Positions 18,666 to 26,549 are shown, counted from the first letter of the stretch. The stretch is 64,000 nt of DNA from Kitasatospora mediocidica KCTC 9733 (GCF_000744225.1 NZ_JQLN01000005.1:372001-436000); one strand, 5' to 3'. Numbers and translations: made by a program. Notes: generated from the letters alone by a model not told the origin.

Positions 18666-20263
18666 GCTGCCTTCCTTTCGGGATGAATCGTGGCAACGGC
18701 GTGGCCTTCGGCTTGGGCGCGGGCTTGGTCCAGGGCGGTGCGCCAGCGGACGCGTTCGGCGACGGCGCGCAGGAGACGGGCGGCGAGGGGTGAGGTGTCG
18801 GGGTCGCCAGGGCGGACGACGGCCCAGAGGTAGCGGTGCGGGTCGGGTGGGGGTCCGCTCTGTCCGAGAAGGTCGAGGACCCAGGCACGGCGTTCGGTGC
18901 GGTGGTCGGCGAGGGTCTTGCCGGACCACTTGCGGGAGACGAGGACGCGACGGCCGCCGTAACCGAGGTGTTCGCGCTTGTGGGCCTTGGCGCGGCAGGC
19001 GCCGGCGCGCAGCCCGGGGTGGGCGTTCTTGGGTTGGATGCCGTGCAGGAGCCAGTTGGCGCAGGTCGGCGAGCAGGGTTCCTGTTCCAGGGCGGCGGCG
19101 AGGCGGTCGACGTGGGTCTGTTCGCTGTCGCCGGCCGAGGTGTGGCACTCGGCGACGCTCTTGGTGAGGTACTTGGTCAGGTAGCGGATGCAGCGGCCGG
19201 CCTGAGGCGAGCCGATGAGGACGCCCTGCGCGTCGAGTTGGCTGCCAAAGCGGGCGACGTGGAGGGGTTCGGCGTCCGGGTCGGCGTCGAGTCCGTCGAG
19301 GGCCTGGTCCCAGGTGGGCAGCGGGCTGCCGGTGGCGGGGTCGAGGTAGCCGTCGTGCTCGGGGGACCAGAGCGGGGCGGTCGCACGGGTGTAGCGGGGC
19401 TGGTCGCAGGGCGGCCACCAGACCTGGTGGTAGGTGGCGGCGACGACCTGGCGGAGTTCGGCGCGGGAGATGGTGCCGCGCAGGGCGAGGTGCAGGTGCG
19501 GGGCCAGGCGCCGCTGTGGTTCGACTACGGCGAAGTACTGGACGTCGTAGCCGACGAAGCGGCGCAGGTTCTGGATGAAGCGGTCGACCAGCTTGGAGAA
19601 GTGCAGGGCGTCGCGGGCAGCGTGGCGGTAGTCGTAGCGGGCCGGGTCGGCGGGTGTGCCGTCGGCGCGGACCCGGCCGTAGGAGGGCAGGGTGAGGGTC
19701 AGGAAGAGGGACGGGCGGAAGGCCCTGCCATCAGGGGTCGTGTACGCCTTGCCGAGCGTGCGGGCTTCGACCGGGCGGCGGGGCAGGTCGGGGGTGTCCT
19801 GGCGTCGTCGGGTGGAGCGGACGCGTCGGGCTGTGGCGGTAGGAGCGAGGGTGCCCCGGGCTCCGCTGTCGGCGAGCTGCTCGTCCACGTCGAGGATCAG
19901 GGAAGCGAGTTCGTCGGCTTCGGTGCCGGTGGCCGTGGAGTGGGCCTTGGTCAGGTCAGCACGGAGTTCGGTCAGGAAGCGCTGTTCGTCGGTGGCGGGG
20001 TCGGCTTCGAGGGCGGGTTCCTCGGTGAGGTGCCAGCCTTCGCGGCACTGGACGGCCCGCAGTCGGCGCTTACGCTCGGCGCAGGTCGGGCAGAGGCTGG
20101 CGCGGGTGGCGCCACAGGGGATGTCGATGATCTCGGTTTCACCGGTCAGGACGTCGGTGCGGCGGACGGCCACCGGGCGGACGCAGACGCCGTGTTCCTC
20201 GGCCACCGCGCGCAGGACGTCGCGGGCGAGCGGCATCCTGGCGCGTTCGACGCGGGTGGTCAT
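18662..20263 (-). CDS. RepSA-type rolling-circle replication initiator
   Basis: 533-residue initiator that nicks the double-strand origin of the excised circle. The rolling-circle motifs are in order: FLTLTLPSYG (187-196, motif I), the metal-binding HUH-like PHLHLALRG (H256, H258; motif II), and YLTKYLTK (361-368) with two candidate nucleophile tyrosines Y361 and Y365 (motif III). A CPTC pair (58-61) and CSPTC later suggest zinc sites. It overlaps the 67-residue gene upstream and xis downstream by ATGA junctions. Length and motifs match the pSAM2 RepSA family of AICEs. Confidence 0.92.
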   Translation of the reverse strand: MTTRVERARMPLARDVLRAVAEEHGVCVRPVAVRRTDVLTGETEIIDIPCGATRASLCPTCAERKRRLRAVQCREGWHLTEEPALEADPATDEQRFLTELRADLTKAHSTATGTEADELASLILDVDEQLADSGARGTLAPTATARRVRSTRRRQDTPDLPRRPVEARTLGKAYTTPDGRAFRPSLFLTLTLPSYGRVRADGTPADPARYDYRHAARDALHFSKLVDRFIQNLRRFVGYDVQYFAVVEPQRRLAPHLHLALRGTISRAELRQVVAATYHQVWWPPCDQPRYTRATAPLWSPEHDGYLDPATGSPLPTWDQALDGLDADPDAEPLHVARFGSQLDAQGVLIGSPQAGRCIRYLTKYLTKSVAECHTSAGDSEQTHVDRLAAALEQEPCSPTCANWLLHGIQPKNAHPGLRAGACRAKAHKREHLGYGGRRVLVSRKWSGKTLADHRTERRAWVLDLLGQSGPPPDPHRYLWAVVRPGDPDTSPLAARLLRAVAERVRWRTALDQARAQAEGHAVATIHPERKAA

Positions 20264-20463
20264 CGTCGGTCCGTGGAGTAGCAGAAGGCGTAGAGGGCCT
20301 CCATGAGGCGGACCAGGTCCCGGCCGGTGGTGATGGGCGGGAAGCCGGCGGCTTCGATGCGGCGGGCGACGTCGAGCAGCAACCCGTTGCTGAACCGGGG
20401 GTCGTTGTGGTCCGGCTGGGGGACGGGGTAGGCCGGGGTGGTGGGGGTGTGGAGGGCGGACAT
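20260..20463 (-). CDS. Small AICE protein of unknown function
   Basis: 67 residues with a Pro-rich N-terminus (PTTPAYPVPQPDHNDPRF) and a predicted helical C-terminal half (LLLDVARRIEAAGFPPITTGRDLVRLMEAL, written here in two overlapping parts: LLLDVARRIEAAG and RDLVRLMEALYAF). I do not recognise a named family. It overlaps the rep start by ATGA at 20260-20263, so it is translated with rep and may assist replication or copy control. GC bias and a ribosome-binding site support it as a real gene. Confidence 0.7.
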   Translation of the reverse strand: MSALHTPTTPAYPVPQPDHNDPRFSNGLLLDVARRIEAAGFPPITTGRDLVRLMEALYAFCYSTDRR

Positions 20464-20475
20464 GGTGTTCTCCGT

Positions 20476-20670
20476 TCAGGGGTGGATGCTGCCGACGGTG
20501 GCGGCGAGCCAGGCGAGGGTGTGACGGATGGCCGGGGCAGCGACCGTGTTGGCGAGGAGGAAGCCGAAGGTTCCGCAGAGCAGAAGGTCGAGGACCCGCA
20601 TGGCGCTCTGGCGGATCAGCAGGACGATCACCGCGCCGAGGAGGAGGACAAGGGAGGCGTTCACGATCAC
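20476..20670 (-). CDS. Small membrane protein (Spd-like position)
   Basis: 64 residues with two hydrophobic segments, about 3-19 (VNASLVLLLGAVIVLLI) and 27-48, so it should be a small two-pass inner-membrane protein. In Streptomyces plasmids and AICEs small hydrophobic proteins next to tra genes (Spd proteins) help plasmid spread within the mycelium; assignment here rests on size, topology and position only. Its start overlaps the traB stop (20667-20670), so it is coupled to transfer. Confidence 0.7.
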   Translation of the reverse strand: MIVNASLVLLLGAVIVLLIRQSAMRVLDLLLCGTFGFLLANTVAAPAIRHTLAWLAATVGSIHP

Positions 20671-22262
20671 GGGTGGGCTCCTTCTCCGAGTGAGGAAACG
20701 TGCACGTCTAGGGGGCTAGACGCCGCATGGGGAGAGCTGTCGCGGCAGTACTGGGCGACCAGCCGTTCGATCTCGCTGTCGGAGACGTAGGCGGCGCGGA
20801 CCCGGACGGCGTCCGGACTGGTCTCGTCGCGGACGTAGCCGACGCCGGCGCCCGTGTGCGGATCGGGTGAGATCAGGTCAGCCAAAGCGCCACGGGCACG
20901 CGCTCCGGAACCGAGCACCATGTCGACCTGAGCCGCTTCGTCCATCCGCAGCGCGATGCGGTCGGGGAAGAGGTTGCGCAGGTTCATGACCTCCTTGCGC
21001 GGGTCCTGGAGGGCGCCGACCAGGCAGAAGCCGACCGAGCGGCCCTGGCTGGCCAGGGTGGCGATGGCGGCCTCGGCCCGGCGCCGCAGGTCGCGATCCG
21101 GCTGGTAGGCGGTCAGGAAGGCCAGTTCGTCGACCAGGAGGACGATGAACGGCGAGGAGGCGGAGGGGGTGTGGGCCCGCAGTCGACCGGCGAAGGAGTG
21201 GGCCCGCTCCTGCATCCGCTCGACGGCGTCTTCCAGCAGGTCGACCATGCGCTCGGGGTCGGACGCGTACCTGGTGAAGAGTCCGACGCCGAAGGACAGT
21301 TCCATCCGCTTGGGATCCAATGCCCAGATCTGCACCAGTCCGACGGCGACGGCCGGGAGGAGCCCGCGGACCACGCCCCAGAGGATGGAGCCCTTGCCCG
21401 CCCCGGTGACTCCGGCGACCAGGACGTGTGTGCCGTGCAGCCGTTGGCGCCAGGGCTTGCCGTCCTCGCGGCTGCCGATCTCTACCGACCGCCACTGCGG
21501 CCCCGACCCGCCCAGCGGTTCGGTCGCAGAAGCGCTTCCTGATGAAGCCGCTTCAGCAGAGCCGCCGACCGCCGCGAGAGCCGCAGTGCCGCGACCAGCG
21601 CCCGGAAGCTCCACCGTCGAAGCCAACCAGGCCGACCGAAGCACGGCTTGGAGCTGCGCAGCGCCGCCGACCAGGCGAAATCGACCTCGGCCCGCGAGCT
21701 TGGCGAGCATGCCGCGCCAGGACTTGAGACGGTCCAGCAGCCGAGGACGCACGGCCTTGGGCTTCACGGCGGAGCGGTCGGTGAACGGTTCGGCGAGCGG
21801 GTCGGACGTCCAGGCCCTGAGCACCACCGCGCCGCGCCTGGGACTGGTCACCTCGACCCGGTGGACGCGCCAGGCGTGCGCGATCGCCTGGACGTGCTGG
21901 GCGAGCTGCTCAGGCACCTGACCGGGCAGCAGGCCGATCAGGATGTCCAGGCCGTCCGCGTGCCGGCGGAAGCGTGCGATGCGTGGCCAGGTGTACTCGT
22001 AGGTCGCGTCGAAGCGGGGAAGCGGTGCCTGCTGCCAGAGGCCGAGTGCGTAGCTCAGGTCCGGCCAGCCGCGCCGGATGCGCGAACGCAGCGAGTACGT
22101 CCGGTACGCCCACCAGCCCGCGGGGACGGCGGCGTAGAGCGTCAGGAGCAGGACGCCGCCCGTCGGGCCGAGGCGGGTGACGGCCCAGGAGTAGCCGATC
22201 CATGCGGCTGCCAGGACGACGGCCGCTGTCTTGATTCCGCGCTTGCTGACCGGGTGGGACAT
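20667..22262 (-). CDS. TraB/FtsK/SpoIIIE-type conjugative DNA translocase
   Basis: 531-residue membrane ATPase expected to pump the double-stranded element between cells as a hexamer. Two N-terminal membrane segments (about 13-29 and 36-51) are followed by a linker, then the RecA-like motor with Walker A GVTGAGKG (284-291) and Walker B FIVLLVDELAFL (about 370-381). The C-terminus is short and has no clear winged-helix gamma domain of the FtsK kind. A Gly/Ser/Ala-rich stretch (about 220-255) precedes the motor and looks like a flexible insert. It is the only transfer enzyme in the element, as is usual for AICEs. Confidence 0.9.
   Translation of the reverse strand: MSHPVSKRGIKTAAVVLAAAWIGYSWAVTRLGPTGGVLLLTLYAAVPAGWWAYRTYSLRSRIRRGWPDLSYALGLWQQAPLPRFDATYEYTWPRIARFRRHADGLDILIGLLPGQVPEQLAQHVQAIAHAWRVHRVEVTSPRRGAVVLRAWTSDPLAEPFTDRSAVKPKAVRPRLLDRLKSWRGMLAKLAGRGRFRLVGGAAQLQAVLRSAWLASTVELPGAGRGTAALAAVGGSAEAASSGSASATEPLGGSGPQWRSVEIGSREDGKPWRQRLHGTHVLVAGVTGAGKGSILWGVVRGLLPAVAVGLVQIWALDPKRMELSFGVGLFTRYASDPERMVDLLEDAVERMQERAHSFAGRLRAHTPSASSPFIVLLVDELAFLTAYQPDRDLRRRAEAAIATLASQGRSVGFCLVGALQDPRKEVMNLRNLFPDRIALRMDEAAQVDMVLGSGARARGALADLISPDPHTGAGVGYVRDETSPDAVRVRAAYVSDSEIERLVAQYCRDSSPHAASSPLDVHVSSLGEGAHP
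20706..20721. promoter_or_regulatory. 16-bp operator-like palindrome (copy 1)
   Basis: GTCTAG-GGGG-CTAGAC, perfect 6-4-6 palindrome (7-4-7 including flanking C and G). It lies in the 3' end of the translocase gene, about 40 bp before the start of the small membrane protein, and could control the rep-xis-int half of the element. Confidence 0.6.
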
Positions 22263-22371
22263 GGCTGGTCACCTTCTTTCGCGTGCTCGGAGTGCAGGGG
22301 GTGGCAGGGGGTGGGCCCCGACATGCGCCCGTGTCGGAGGGCGGTGGCGCATGCCGGGAGTCGGGCGCGGA

Positions 22372-22770
22372 TCAGGCAGCCGACTTGGGCGAGGAGGCCC
22401 GGGGACCGGCGGGGACGCGGACGGCGCTGGCCCGGAACGAGTAGGCGACACGGCCGCTGTTGTTCACGTACGCGGTGACCGTGAGGCCCTCGAACTCGAC
22501 CGGCCGGAACGGCAGTCCGGGCGCCGGGTCCGGCAGCACGGGGAGAACCTGTGCCGCCACCTTGACCCGAGCCGAGGTGTCCCGGGCCTCCGGGTCGGGG
22601 TCGACCACCGCGACCACCCACAGCGGCTGGCCGGTGGCCTTGTCCCGCGCCTGAACCTTGGTGCCGCTCTTGCTCGCCTCGAAGTCGGCGACCGGTTCGA
22701 CCGAGACGGCGAACGCGCCGGCCGGGAACACGTCCTCGAACCGGACCGGGATCGCACCACGGATAGCCAT
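22372..22770 (-). CDS. Pra-like activator of AICE replication, integration and excision
   Basis: 132-residue protein resembling the Pra family of pSAM2-type elements, which turns on rep-xis-int expression and so excision and replication. The characteristic opening is IRGAIPVRFEDVFPAG, then a middle VVDPDPEAR and PFRPVEFEGLTVTAYV. I chose the ATG at 22770 because AGGAAG lies 6 nt upstream. A frame extension to 22791 lacks this. The promoter upstream (-10 TACCTT, -35 TAGACA) is flanked by three copies of the 16-bp palindrome, so it is probably repressed by the GntR regulator encoded at 23329. Confidence 0.82.
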   Translation of the reverse strand: MAIRGAIPVRFEDVFPAGAFAVSVEPVADFEASKSGTKVQARDKATGQPLWVVAVVDPDPEARDTSARVKVAAQVLPVLPDPAPGLPFRPVEFEGLTVTAYVNNSGRVAYSFRASAVRVPAGPRASSPKSAA

Positions 22771-22785
22771 GAGGATCTTCCTTTC

Positions 22786-22801
22786 GTCCACCCCCCTAGA
22801 C
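22786..22801. promoter_or_regulatory. Operator-like element (copy 2)
   Basis: GTCCACCCCCCTAGAC, the inverted partner of copy 3, in the leader between the pra promoter and the pra start. Confidence 0.6.
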
Positions 22802-22831
22802 AGTCGAAGGCCGAGCGGCCCCGAGATGGCC

Positions 22832-22847
22832 GTCTAGGGGGGTGGAC
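22832..22847. promoter_or_regulatory. Operator-like element (copy 3)
   Basis: GTCTAGGGGGGTGGAC, exact reverse complement of copy 2 (22786-22801). It overlaps the expected transcription start of pra. Confidence 0.65.
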
Positions 22848-22851
22848 ACTT

Positions 22852-22881
22852 AAGGTAGGACATCGCCAAGGCAACTGTCTA
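22852..22881 (-). promoter_or_regulatory. Putative pra promoter
   Basis: On the minus strand a -35 TAGACA (22876-22881) and a -10 TACCTT (22852-22857) are 18 bp apart. The -35 overlaps operator copy 4 and the start point overlaps copy 3. Confidence 0.5.
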
Positions 22882-22892
22882 GGGGTATATAC
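22877..22892. promoter_or_regulatory. Operator-like element (copy 4)
   Basis: GTCTAGGGGTATATAC, a 16-bp member of the same motif with one half-site diverged to TATAC. It covers the putative -35 of pra. Confidence 0.6.
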
Positions 22893-23024
22893 AACGATCT
22901 TGACGAGTCGTCAGGTCGACGATGCGCCGTCGATCTCGACTCGATCGCCAGTACGAAATGCGGCCGGAGAACCCGAGCCCGAACAGGCGAGTTACAGTGC
23001 CCGTCGAAGCACTGAGGAGAAGAC

Positions 23025-23324
23025 GTGACGGACCAGACCTGGCAGCTCAGGCATGGGGACAGCTTGATCGGGACGCTGACCCTTGAAGGCATCGACATGT
23101 TCTGGACGGACTGTCACTTCGCCCCGGCCGCAGCTTGGGAGGACATCCGCCCGCTCTTCACCGTCTCCCAGAACGCTTGGGAGCGAGGCGACGAGGAGGC
23201 TGCCCTGGAGGCCGATGAGGTGATCTTCAACCTGGGGCTCGCCCTTGTCCCCACAGGGGGCGGAGCGACGATCACGGAATTCCTCCTCCGCGTCGCCGAC
23301 GAGACGGCTCGCTTCCGCCACTGA
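23025..23324 (+). CDS. Hypothetical AICE protein
   Basis: 99-residue acidic soluble protein starting at GTG 23025 with a strong ribosome-binding site (GAGGAGAAG). It opens with TWQLRHGDSLIGTLTLEGID and contains WTDCHFAP and a helical Ala/Glu-rich middle. No family was recognised. It is the only plus-strand gene in the regulatory part of the element, divergent from pra and convergent with the GntR gene, which ends 5 bp away. Codon bias is like that of its neighbours. Confidence 0.75.
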   Translation: MTDQTWQLRHGDSLIGTLTLEGIDMFWTDCHFAPAAAWEDIRPLFTVSQNAWERGDEEAALEADEVIFNLGLALVPTGGGATITEFLLRVADETARFRH

Positions 23325-23328
23325 CCGG

Positions 23329-24111
23329 TCAGCCCTGGGGTCGACTGCTCCAGTTGGCGGCCTCGGGAGGCACCTCGATCTCGTAAGCCAGCCGGAAGCG
23401 GTCGGCAGCGAGCACCAGGTCCGCCGTTTCCACCGGTACGTCGCCCGCCCAGTGGGTCCGCTCGATCATGAGCACCGTCGTCCCCAGCGGCACGCCGAGT
23501 GACGTCGCCTCGGCTTCCAGGATCGGCCGAGCCGCGACATCCTCGGTGACCCGGGTCGGCGCGAGCCCGATCGAGGCGAACCGCAGCACCACCCCGACGC
23601 CGGCCAGCGGCCCGAGTTCCGGAAAGACAACGGGCGTACCGCCCGACAGCCCGAGCGGTTCCCAACTGGTCGAGAGCTGGGTCGGCACCCCGTCCGCACG
23701 GAAGACGTACTGCGTCTGCATCAGCGGATCCCCCTCCGCCAGGCCGAGCCGGGCGGCAAGTCCCGCGGTCGCGTACGTCTTCTGGGAGCTGTGGGACCAG
23801 CTCGGCTCCACGCCCCGCGCACGGGTCTCCGCCTCATAGGGACTCCCCGGCGTGCGGTAGCGCCCGCGCGCAACCCGGACGAGAGTCGGCCGCTCCCGGA
23901 CGTACGTCCCCGACCCCGGGCGCCCCTCGATCAGCCCTTCGGCTGCCAGGACGCGGAGGGCCTGCCGGACGGGTTGCTCGGACATCCCGTACTCGCGGTG
24001 CAGCTCAGCGATGCTGGGCACCCGCGAACCGGGAGGACGCTGCCCCGAAAGGATCTCGGCGCGCAGGGCGTCAGCAAGTCGCAGATATGCCGGTCGACCC
24101 AAGTCGGCCAC
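23329..24111 (-). CDS. GntR-family regulator with UTRA domain (KorSA-like)
   Basis: 260-residue transcription factor. The N-terminal winged helix-turn-helix contains SRVPSIAELHREYGMSEQ, VRQALRVLAAEGLI and GSGTYV. A C-terminal UTRA ligand-binding domain (about 85-250) follows. In pSAM2-type elements a GntR regulator of this kind (KorSA) represses pra and itself, keeping the element integrated. The GTG at 24111 gives the expected GntR N-terminus; the frame continues upstream to 24216 through a promoter-like region with a 22-bp palindrome, so that extension is unlikely. Its natural ligand is unknown. Confidence 0.88.
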   Translation of the reverse strand: MADLGRPAYLRLADALRAEILSGQRPPGSRVPSIAELHREYGMSEQPVRQALRVLAAEGLIEGRPGSGTYVRERPTLVRVARGRYRTPGSPYEAETRARGVEPSWSHSSQKTYATAGLAARLGLAEGDPLMQTQYVFRADGVPTQLSTSWEPLGLSGGTPVVFPELGPLAGVGVVLRFASIGLAPTRVTEDVAARPILEAEATSLGVPLGTTVLMIERTHWAGDVPVETADLVLAADRFRLAYEIEVPPEAANWSSRPQG

Positions 24112-24144
24112 CCTGCCCCCAATCTCACGAATCCTCAGATCAGC

Positions 24145-24150
24145 TTGACA
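24145..24150 (-). promoter_or_regulatory. Candidate -35 of the GntR gene
   Basis: The minus strand reads TTGTCA, followed 18 bp later by TGAGAT. This would start transcription just ahead of the GTG at 24111. The -10 match is modest. Confidence 0.3.
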
Positions 24151-24167
24151 ACCTCGGACCCTAGCTT

Positions 24168-24189
24168 TCAAGCTCGGATTCGAGCTTGA
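24168..24189. promoter_or_regulatory. 22-bp palindrome upstream of the GntR gene
   Basis: TCAAGCTCG-GATT-CGAGCTTGA: 9-bp perfect arms with a 4-bp spacer, plus a further half site AGCTTGAC at 24143-24150. It lies between the divergent GntR and RsbW-like genes and may be a second operator, unlike the G4/C4 palindromes. Confidence 0.5.
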
Positions 24190-24237
24190 CGCAATGTAGT
24201 TGATCAGAGCGTCCACTGTGACGGAAGGGTGTCAGCC

Positions 24238-24669
24238 ATGCCTTGGATTGCCCAATTCCCCGGATCCGTAGAGGCCGTCAGTTCGGCCCGCGCCTTGGTT
24301 CGCGAGGCCCTGGAGGACTGCATGCGAGCCGACGACGCGGAGCTGATCGCCTCCGAGCTTGCCACCAACGCCATCCTCCACACCCGCTCCGGCCACGACG
24401 GCCACTTCTGGGTGGAGGTCCTCCGCCGGCGCAACTGGATCCGAATCGCCGTCACGGACGACGGCGCACGCAACAGCGCATTCAGCTTCCGCAACAGCGA
24501 GGAGGTCGAGGACTTCGGGCGGGGCCTGGCGATCGTGAACGCCCTCGCGGATCACTGGGGCGCGCGGAGCGAGGTCGACAACTGCCACACCGTCTGGGCC
24601 GAACTAACATGCACCGAGCACGAAGATCGCCACCAGCACGCACAGAAGTCCAGTTCTCGGGGTGTATAG
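24238..24669 (+). CDS. RsbW/SpoIIAB-like ATP-binding protein (HATPase_c)
   Basis: 143-residue GHKL-fold protein, the size of streptomycete anti-sigma-factor-type kinases. The N-box is ELATNAILH, the G1 box VTDDGA, and the G2 box FGRGLAIVNALAD. Such proteins phosphorylate an anti-anti-sigma partner or bind a sigma factor; no partner gene of the SpoIIAA type is in the window. The ATG at 24238 has GGAAGGG about 8 nt upstream and is preferred over a GTG at 24229. The stop codon lies inside operator copy 5. It is the first of three accessory plus-strand genes. Confidence 0.85.
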   Translation: MPWIAQFPGSVEAVSSARALVREALEDCMRADDAELIASELATNAILHTRSGHDGHFWVEVLRRRNWIRIAVTDDGARNSAFSFRNSEEVEDFGRGLAIVNALADHWGARSEVDNCHTVWAELTCTEHEDRHQHAQKSSSRGV

Positions 24670-24679
24670 CCCCCTATAC
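24664..24679. promoter_or_regulatory. Operator-like palindrome (copy 5)
   Basis: GTATAG-CCCC-CTATAC, perfect 6-4-6 palindrome across the stop codon of the RsbW-like gene, about 140 bp upstream of the next start. Confidence 0.6.
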
Positions 24680-24764
24680 AAACAACACGCCTCAGACGCC
24701 GCAGGAGATCCGCGATGAACGCCCCCGCCCAGCAAACTGCCCGCCACCTCCGTTTGCTGATCCT

Positions 24765-24780
24765 GTCTATCCCCCTAGAC
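24765..24780. promoter_or_regulatory. Operator-like palindrome (copy 6)
   Basis: GTCTAT-CCCC-CTAGAC, one mismatch between arms, 40 bp before the GTG start of the HTH gene at 24820. With copy 5 it brackets the likely promoter of that gene. Confidence 0.6.
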
Positions 24781-24819
24781 TCAGCCCTGGCAGGGTCGAC
24801 CTCAGGAGGAGAAGAAGAC

Positions 24820-25662
24820 GTGGCGGGAGAAACAAAGCGGATCGCCGCGATCAAGGACCCCTTTCAACTCCTACGCGCCGCGACCCTCCGACTTGCCGAA
24901 GCCCAGCAGGAAGTCACTGAACTCTCCAGACTGCGCCAGCGGGTCATCTCCGAACTCCACGACCAGGGCATGTCCTACGCCCAGATCGCCGCGGAAGCCG
25001 GACTGACCCGCGGCCGCATCCACCAGCTCAAGCAGTCCGCCCCGTCGCCCGAGGGCGCGTTCCTGGGCAACGCCCGCCTGATCATCGCCACCCCGCTGAA
25101 GCAGGAGGCCGGCAACTCCCGCCCGGTGCTGGCAGCCGAGGACTTCGCCGCCGCCCAGCGGCTCGGCGATCTGGCCCGCTCCTACAAGCTGGACCCGAGC
25201 TTCGAACACGTCCCCATCGGCGGCGAGATCGACCTCAACCGCGACGACATGATCGTCATCTGCGGTCCCCGGCTCTCCAGCCACGTCGCCGGGGTCCTCG
25301 CCCAGGACCCGTCCATCTGCTTCGAGCGCGCCGCCGACGGCCCCTGGACGCTCCGCGACCGGGAGGCCGGGACCGCCTACCGCTCCGGCATGGACTCCGA
25401 CCCAAGCACCAACTCCGACGTCGCGTACCTCGGTCGCCTGCCCCGCCCCGACGGCCAGGGACTGATCATGGTTCTCACCGGCATCCACCCACAGGGCACC
25501 CTCGGTGTGATCCACCTTCTCGTCAACGACCTGGGCGACCTCTACAACCAGGTCGGCACCGGACGCTTCTCCGTCCTGGTCAACGTGGAGTACGACCCCG
25601 CGAACAACGAGCCCGTCAACGTACGCCTGCTGTCCCCGTTCTACCGCCACGAGGCACACTGA
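24820..25662 (+). CDS. Sigma-region-4-type HTH protein with unrecognised C-terminal domain
   Basis: 280 residues. A short coiled-coil-like N-terminus (AEAQQEVTELSRLRQRVI) leads into a helix-turn-helix of sigma region 4 type (GMSYAQIAAEAGLTRGRIHQ). The C-terminal 190 residues contain IVICGPRLSS, FERAADGPWTLRD, DVAYLGRLPRPDGQG and LTGIHPQGTLGVIHLL, a compact alpha/beta domain I cannot name; it may sense a ligand or be an effector. The GTG at 24820 follows an ideal AGGAGGAG. An in-frame ATG at 24715 is upstream of operator copy 6 and unlikely. It sits 4 bp before the PP2C gene. Confidence 0.78.
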   Translation: MAGETKRIAAIKDPFQLLRAATLRLAEAQQEVTELSRLRQRVISELHDQGMSYAQIAAEAGLTRGRIHQLKQSAPSPEGAFLGNARLIIATPLKQEAGNSRPVLAAEDFAAAQRLGDLARSYKLDPSFEHVPIGGEIDLNRDDMIVICGPRLSSHVAGVLAQDPSICFERAADGPWTLRDREAGTAYRSGMDSDPSTNSDVAYLGRLPRPDGQGLIMVLTGIHPQGTLGVIHLLVNDLGDLYNQVGTGRFSVLVNVEYDPANNEPVNVRLLSPFYRHEAH

Positions 25663-25666
25663 TCGG

Positions 25667-26491
25667 GTGCGCATAGAGATCGCTACCGAGCCCGCCCACC
25701 CCGGCCGCCCCAACGAGGACTTCGTCGCCGCCAGTCCGAACGCCGTCGTGCTCCTGGACGGCTCTGGCACCCCAGCCGGTTCGGACTGCGGCTGCACCCA
25801 CGGCGTCGCTTGGTACGCCTCTCGACTCGGCGTCAACCTGCTGGCCAGCATCACCAACCAGCCGGAGCGCACCCTCACGGAGTGCTTGGCCGACGCCATC
25901 TCGCGCACTGCCGAACTCCACGCCGACACCTGCGACCTCAGCCACCCAGGCACCCCGTCAGCAACCGTGATCGCGGTGCGGCTCACCGAGCATGACATCG
26001 AGTACCTCGTCCTGGCCGACTCGACCCTCGTTCTCGAACCCGCCGACGAGCGCGCCCCGGTGGCCATCACCGACGACCGCGAAGCCCAGGTCGGCAGCGT
26101 CCTGCGCCAGCCGATGGACGCCGAGGCCACCGGCACCCCCGCGCACGTCGCCGCCCACCGCGCCTACGTCGAAGCCCTCCGCGCCCACCGCAACCAGCCC
26201 GGCGGGTTCTGGGTCGCCGCCGCCGATCCCGCTGCCGCGCACGAAGCCCTCACCGGCAGCATCCCCCGCGCCGACCTCACCGGTTTCACGCTCCTCAGCG
26301 ACGGCGCCTCCCGCCTGGTCGACCGCTTCGCCCTGGCCGATTGGGCCCAAGCCCTCACCGTCATCCGCGACCACGGGCCAGCCGAGCTCATCCGCCACGT
26401 CCGCACTGCCGAACACGACGACGCCGAAGGCAAGCGCTGGCCCCGCGGCAAGGCCCACGACGACACCGCCGTAGCGACCGTCAACCTGTAG
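25667..26491 (+). CDS. PP2C-like protein phosphatase
   Basis: 274-residue protein with the metal-dependent PP2C motifs in order: NEDF near residue 16, VLLDGSGT, GTPSATVIAV, LADSTLVL (in the place of GDSR), LLSDGASRLVD and HDDTAV at the end. The acidic residues that hold the two metals are therefore present, and it probably dephosphorylates Ser/Thr phosphoproteins. It starts at GTG 25667, 4 bp after the HTH gene, with a weak ribosome-binding site, so it depends on that gene for translation. With the RsbW-like ATPase and the HTH protein it could form a phosphorylation switch. Confidence 0.82.
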   Translation: MRIEIATEPAHPGRPNEDFVAASPNAVVLLDGSGTPAGSDCGCTHGVAWYASRLGVNLLASITNQPERTLTECLADAISRTAELHADTCDLSHPGTPSATVIAVRLTEHDIEYLVLADSTLVLEPADERAPVAITDDREAQVGSVLRQPMDAEATGTPAHVAAHRAYVEALRAHRNQPGGFWVAAADPAAAHEALTGSIPRADLTGFTLLSDGASRLVDRFALADWAQALTVIRDHGPAELIRHVRTAEHDDAEGKRWPRGKAHDDTAVATVNL

Positions 26492-26549
26492 CCCTGCCAG
26501 CTCACAACTCGCCCCGGGTCACTGCCGAATTGAGCTGTACTAGGTCAAG

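Noticed and set aside
24715..24819. ATG 24715 as the start of the HTH gene
   Set aside because: It lies upstream of operator copy 6 and lacks a ribosome-binding site; GTG 24820 follows AGGAGGAG.
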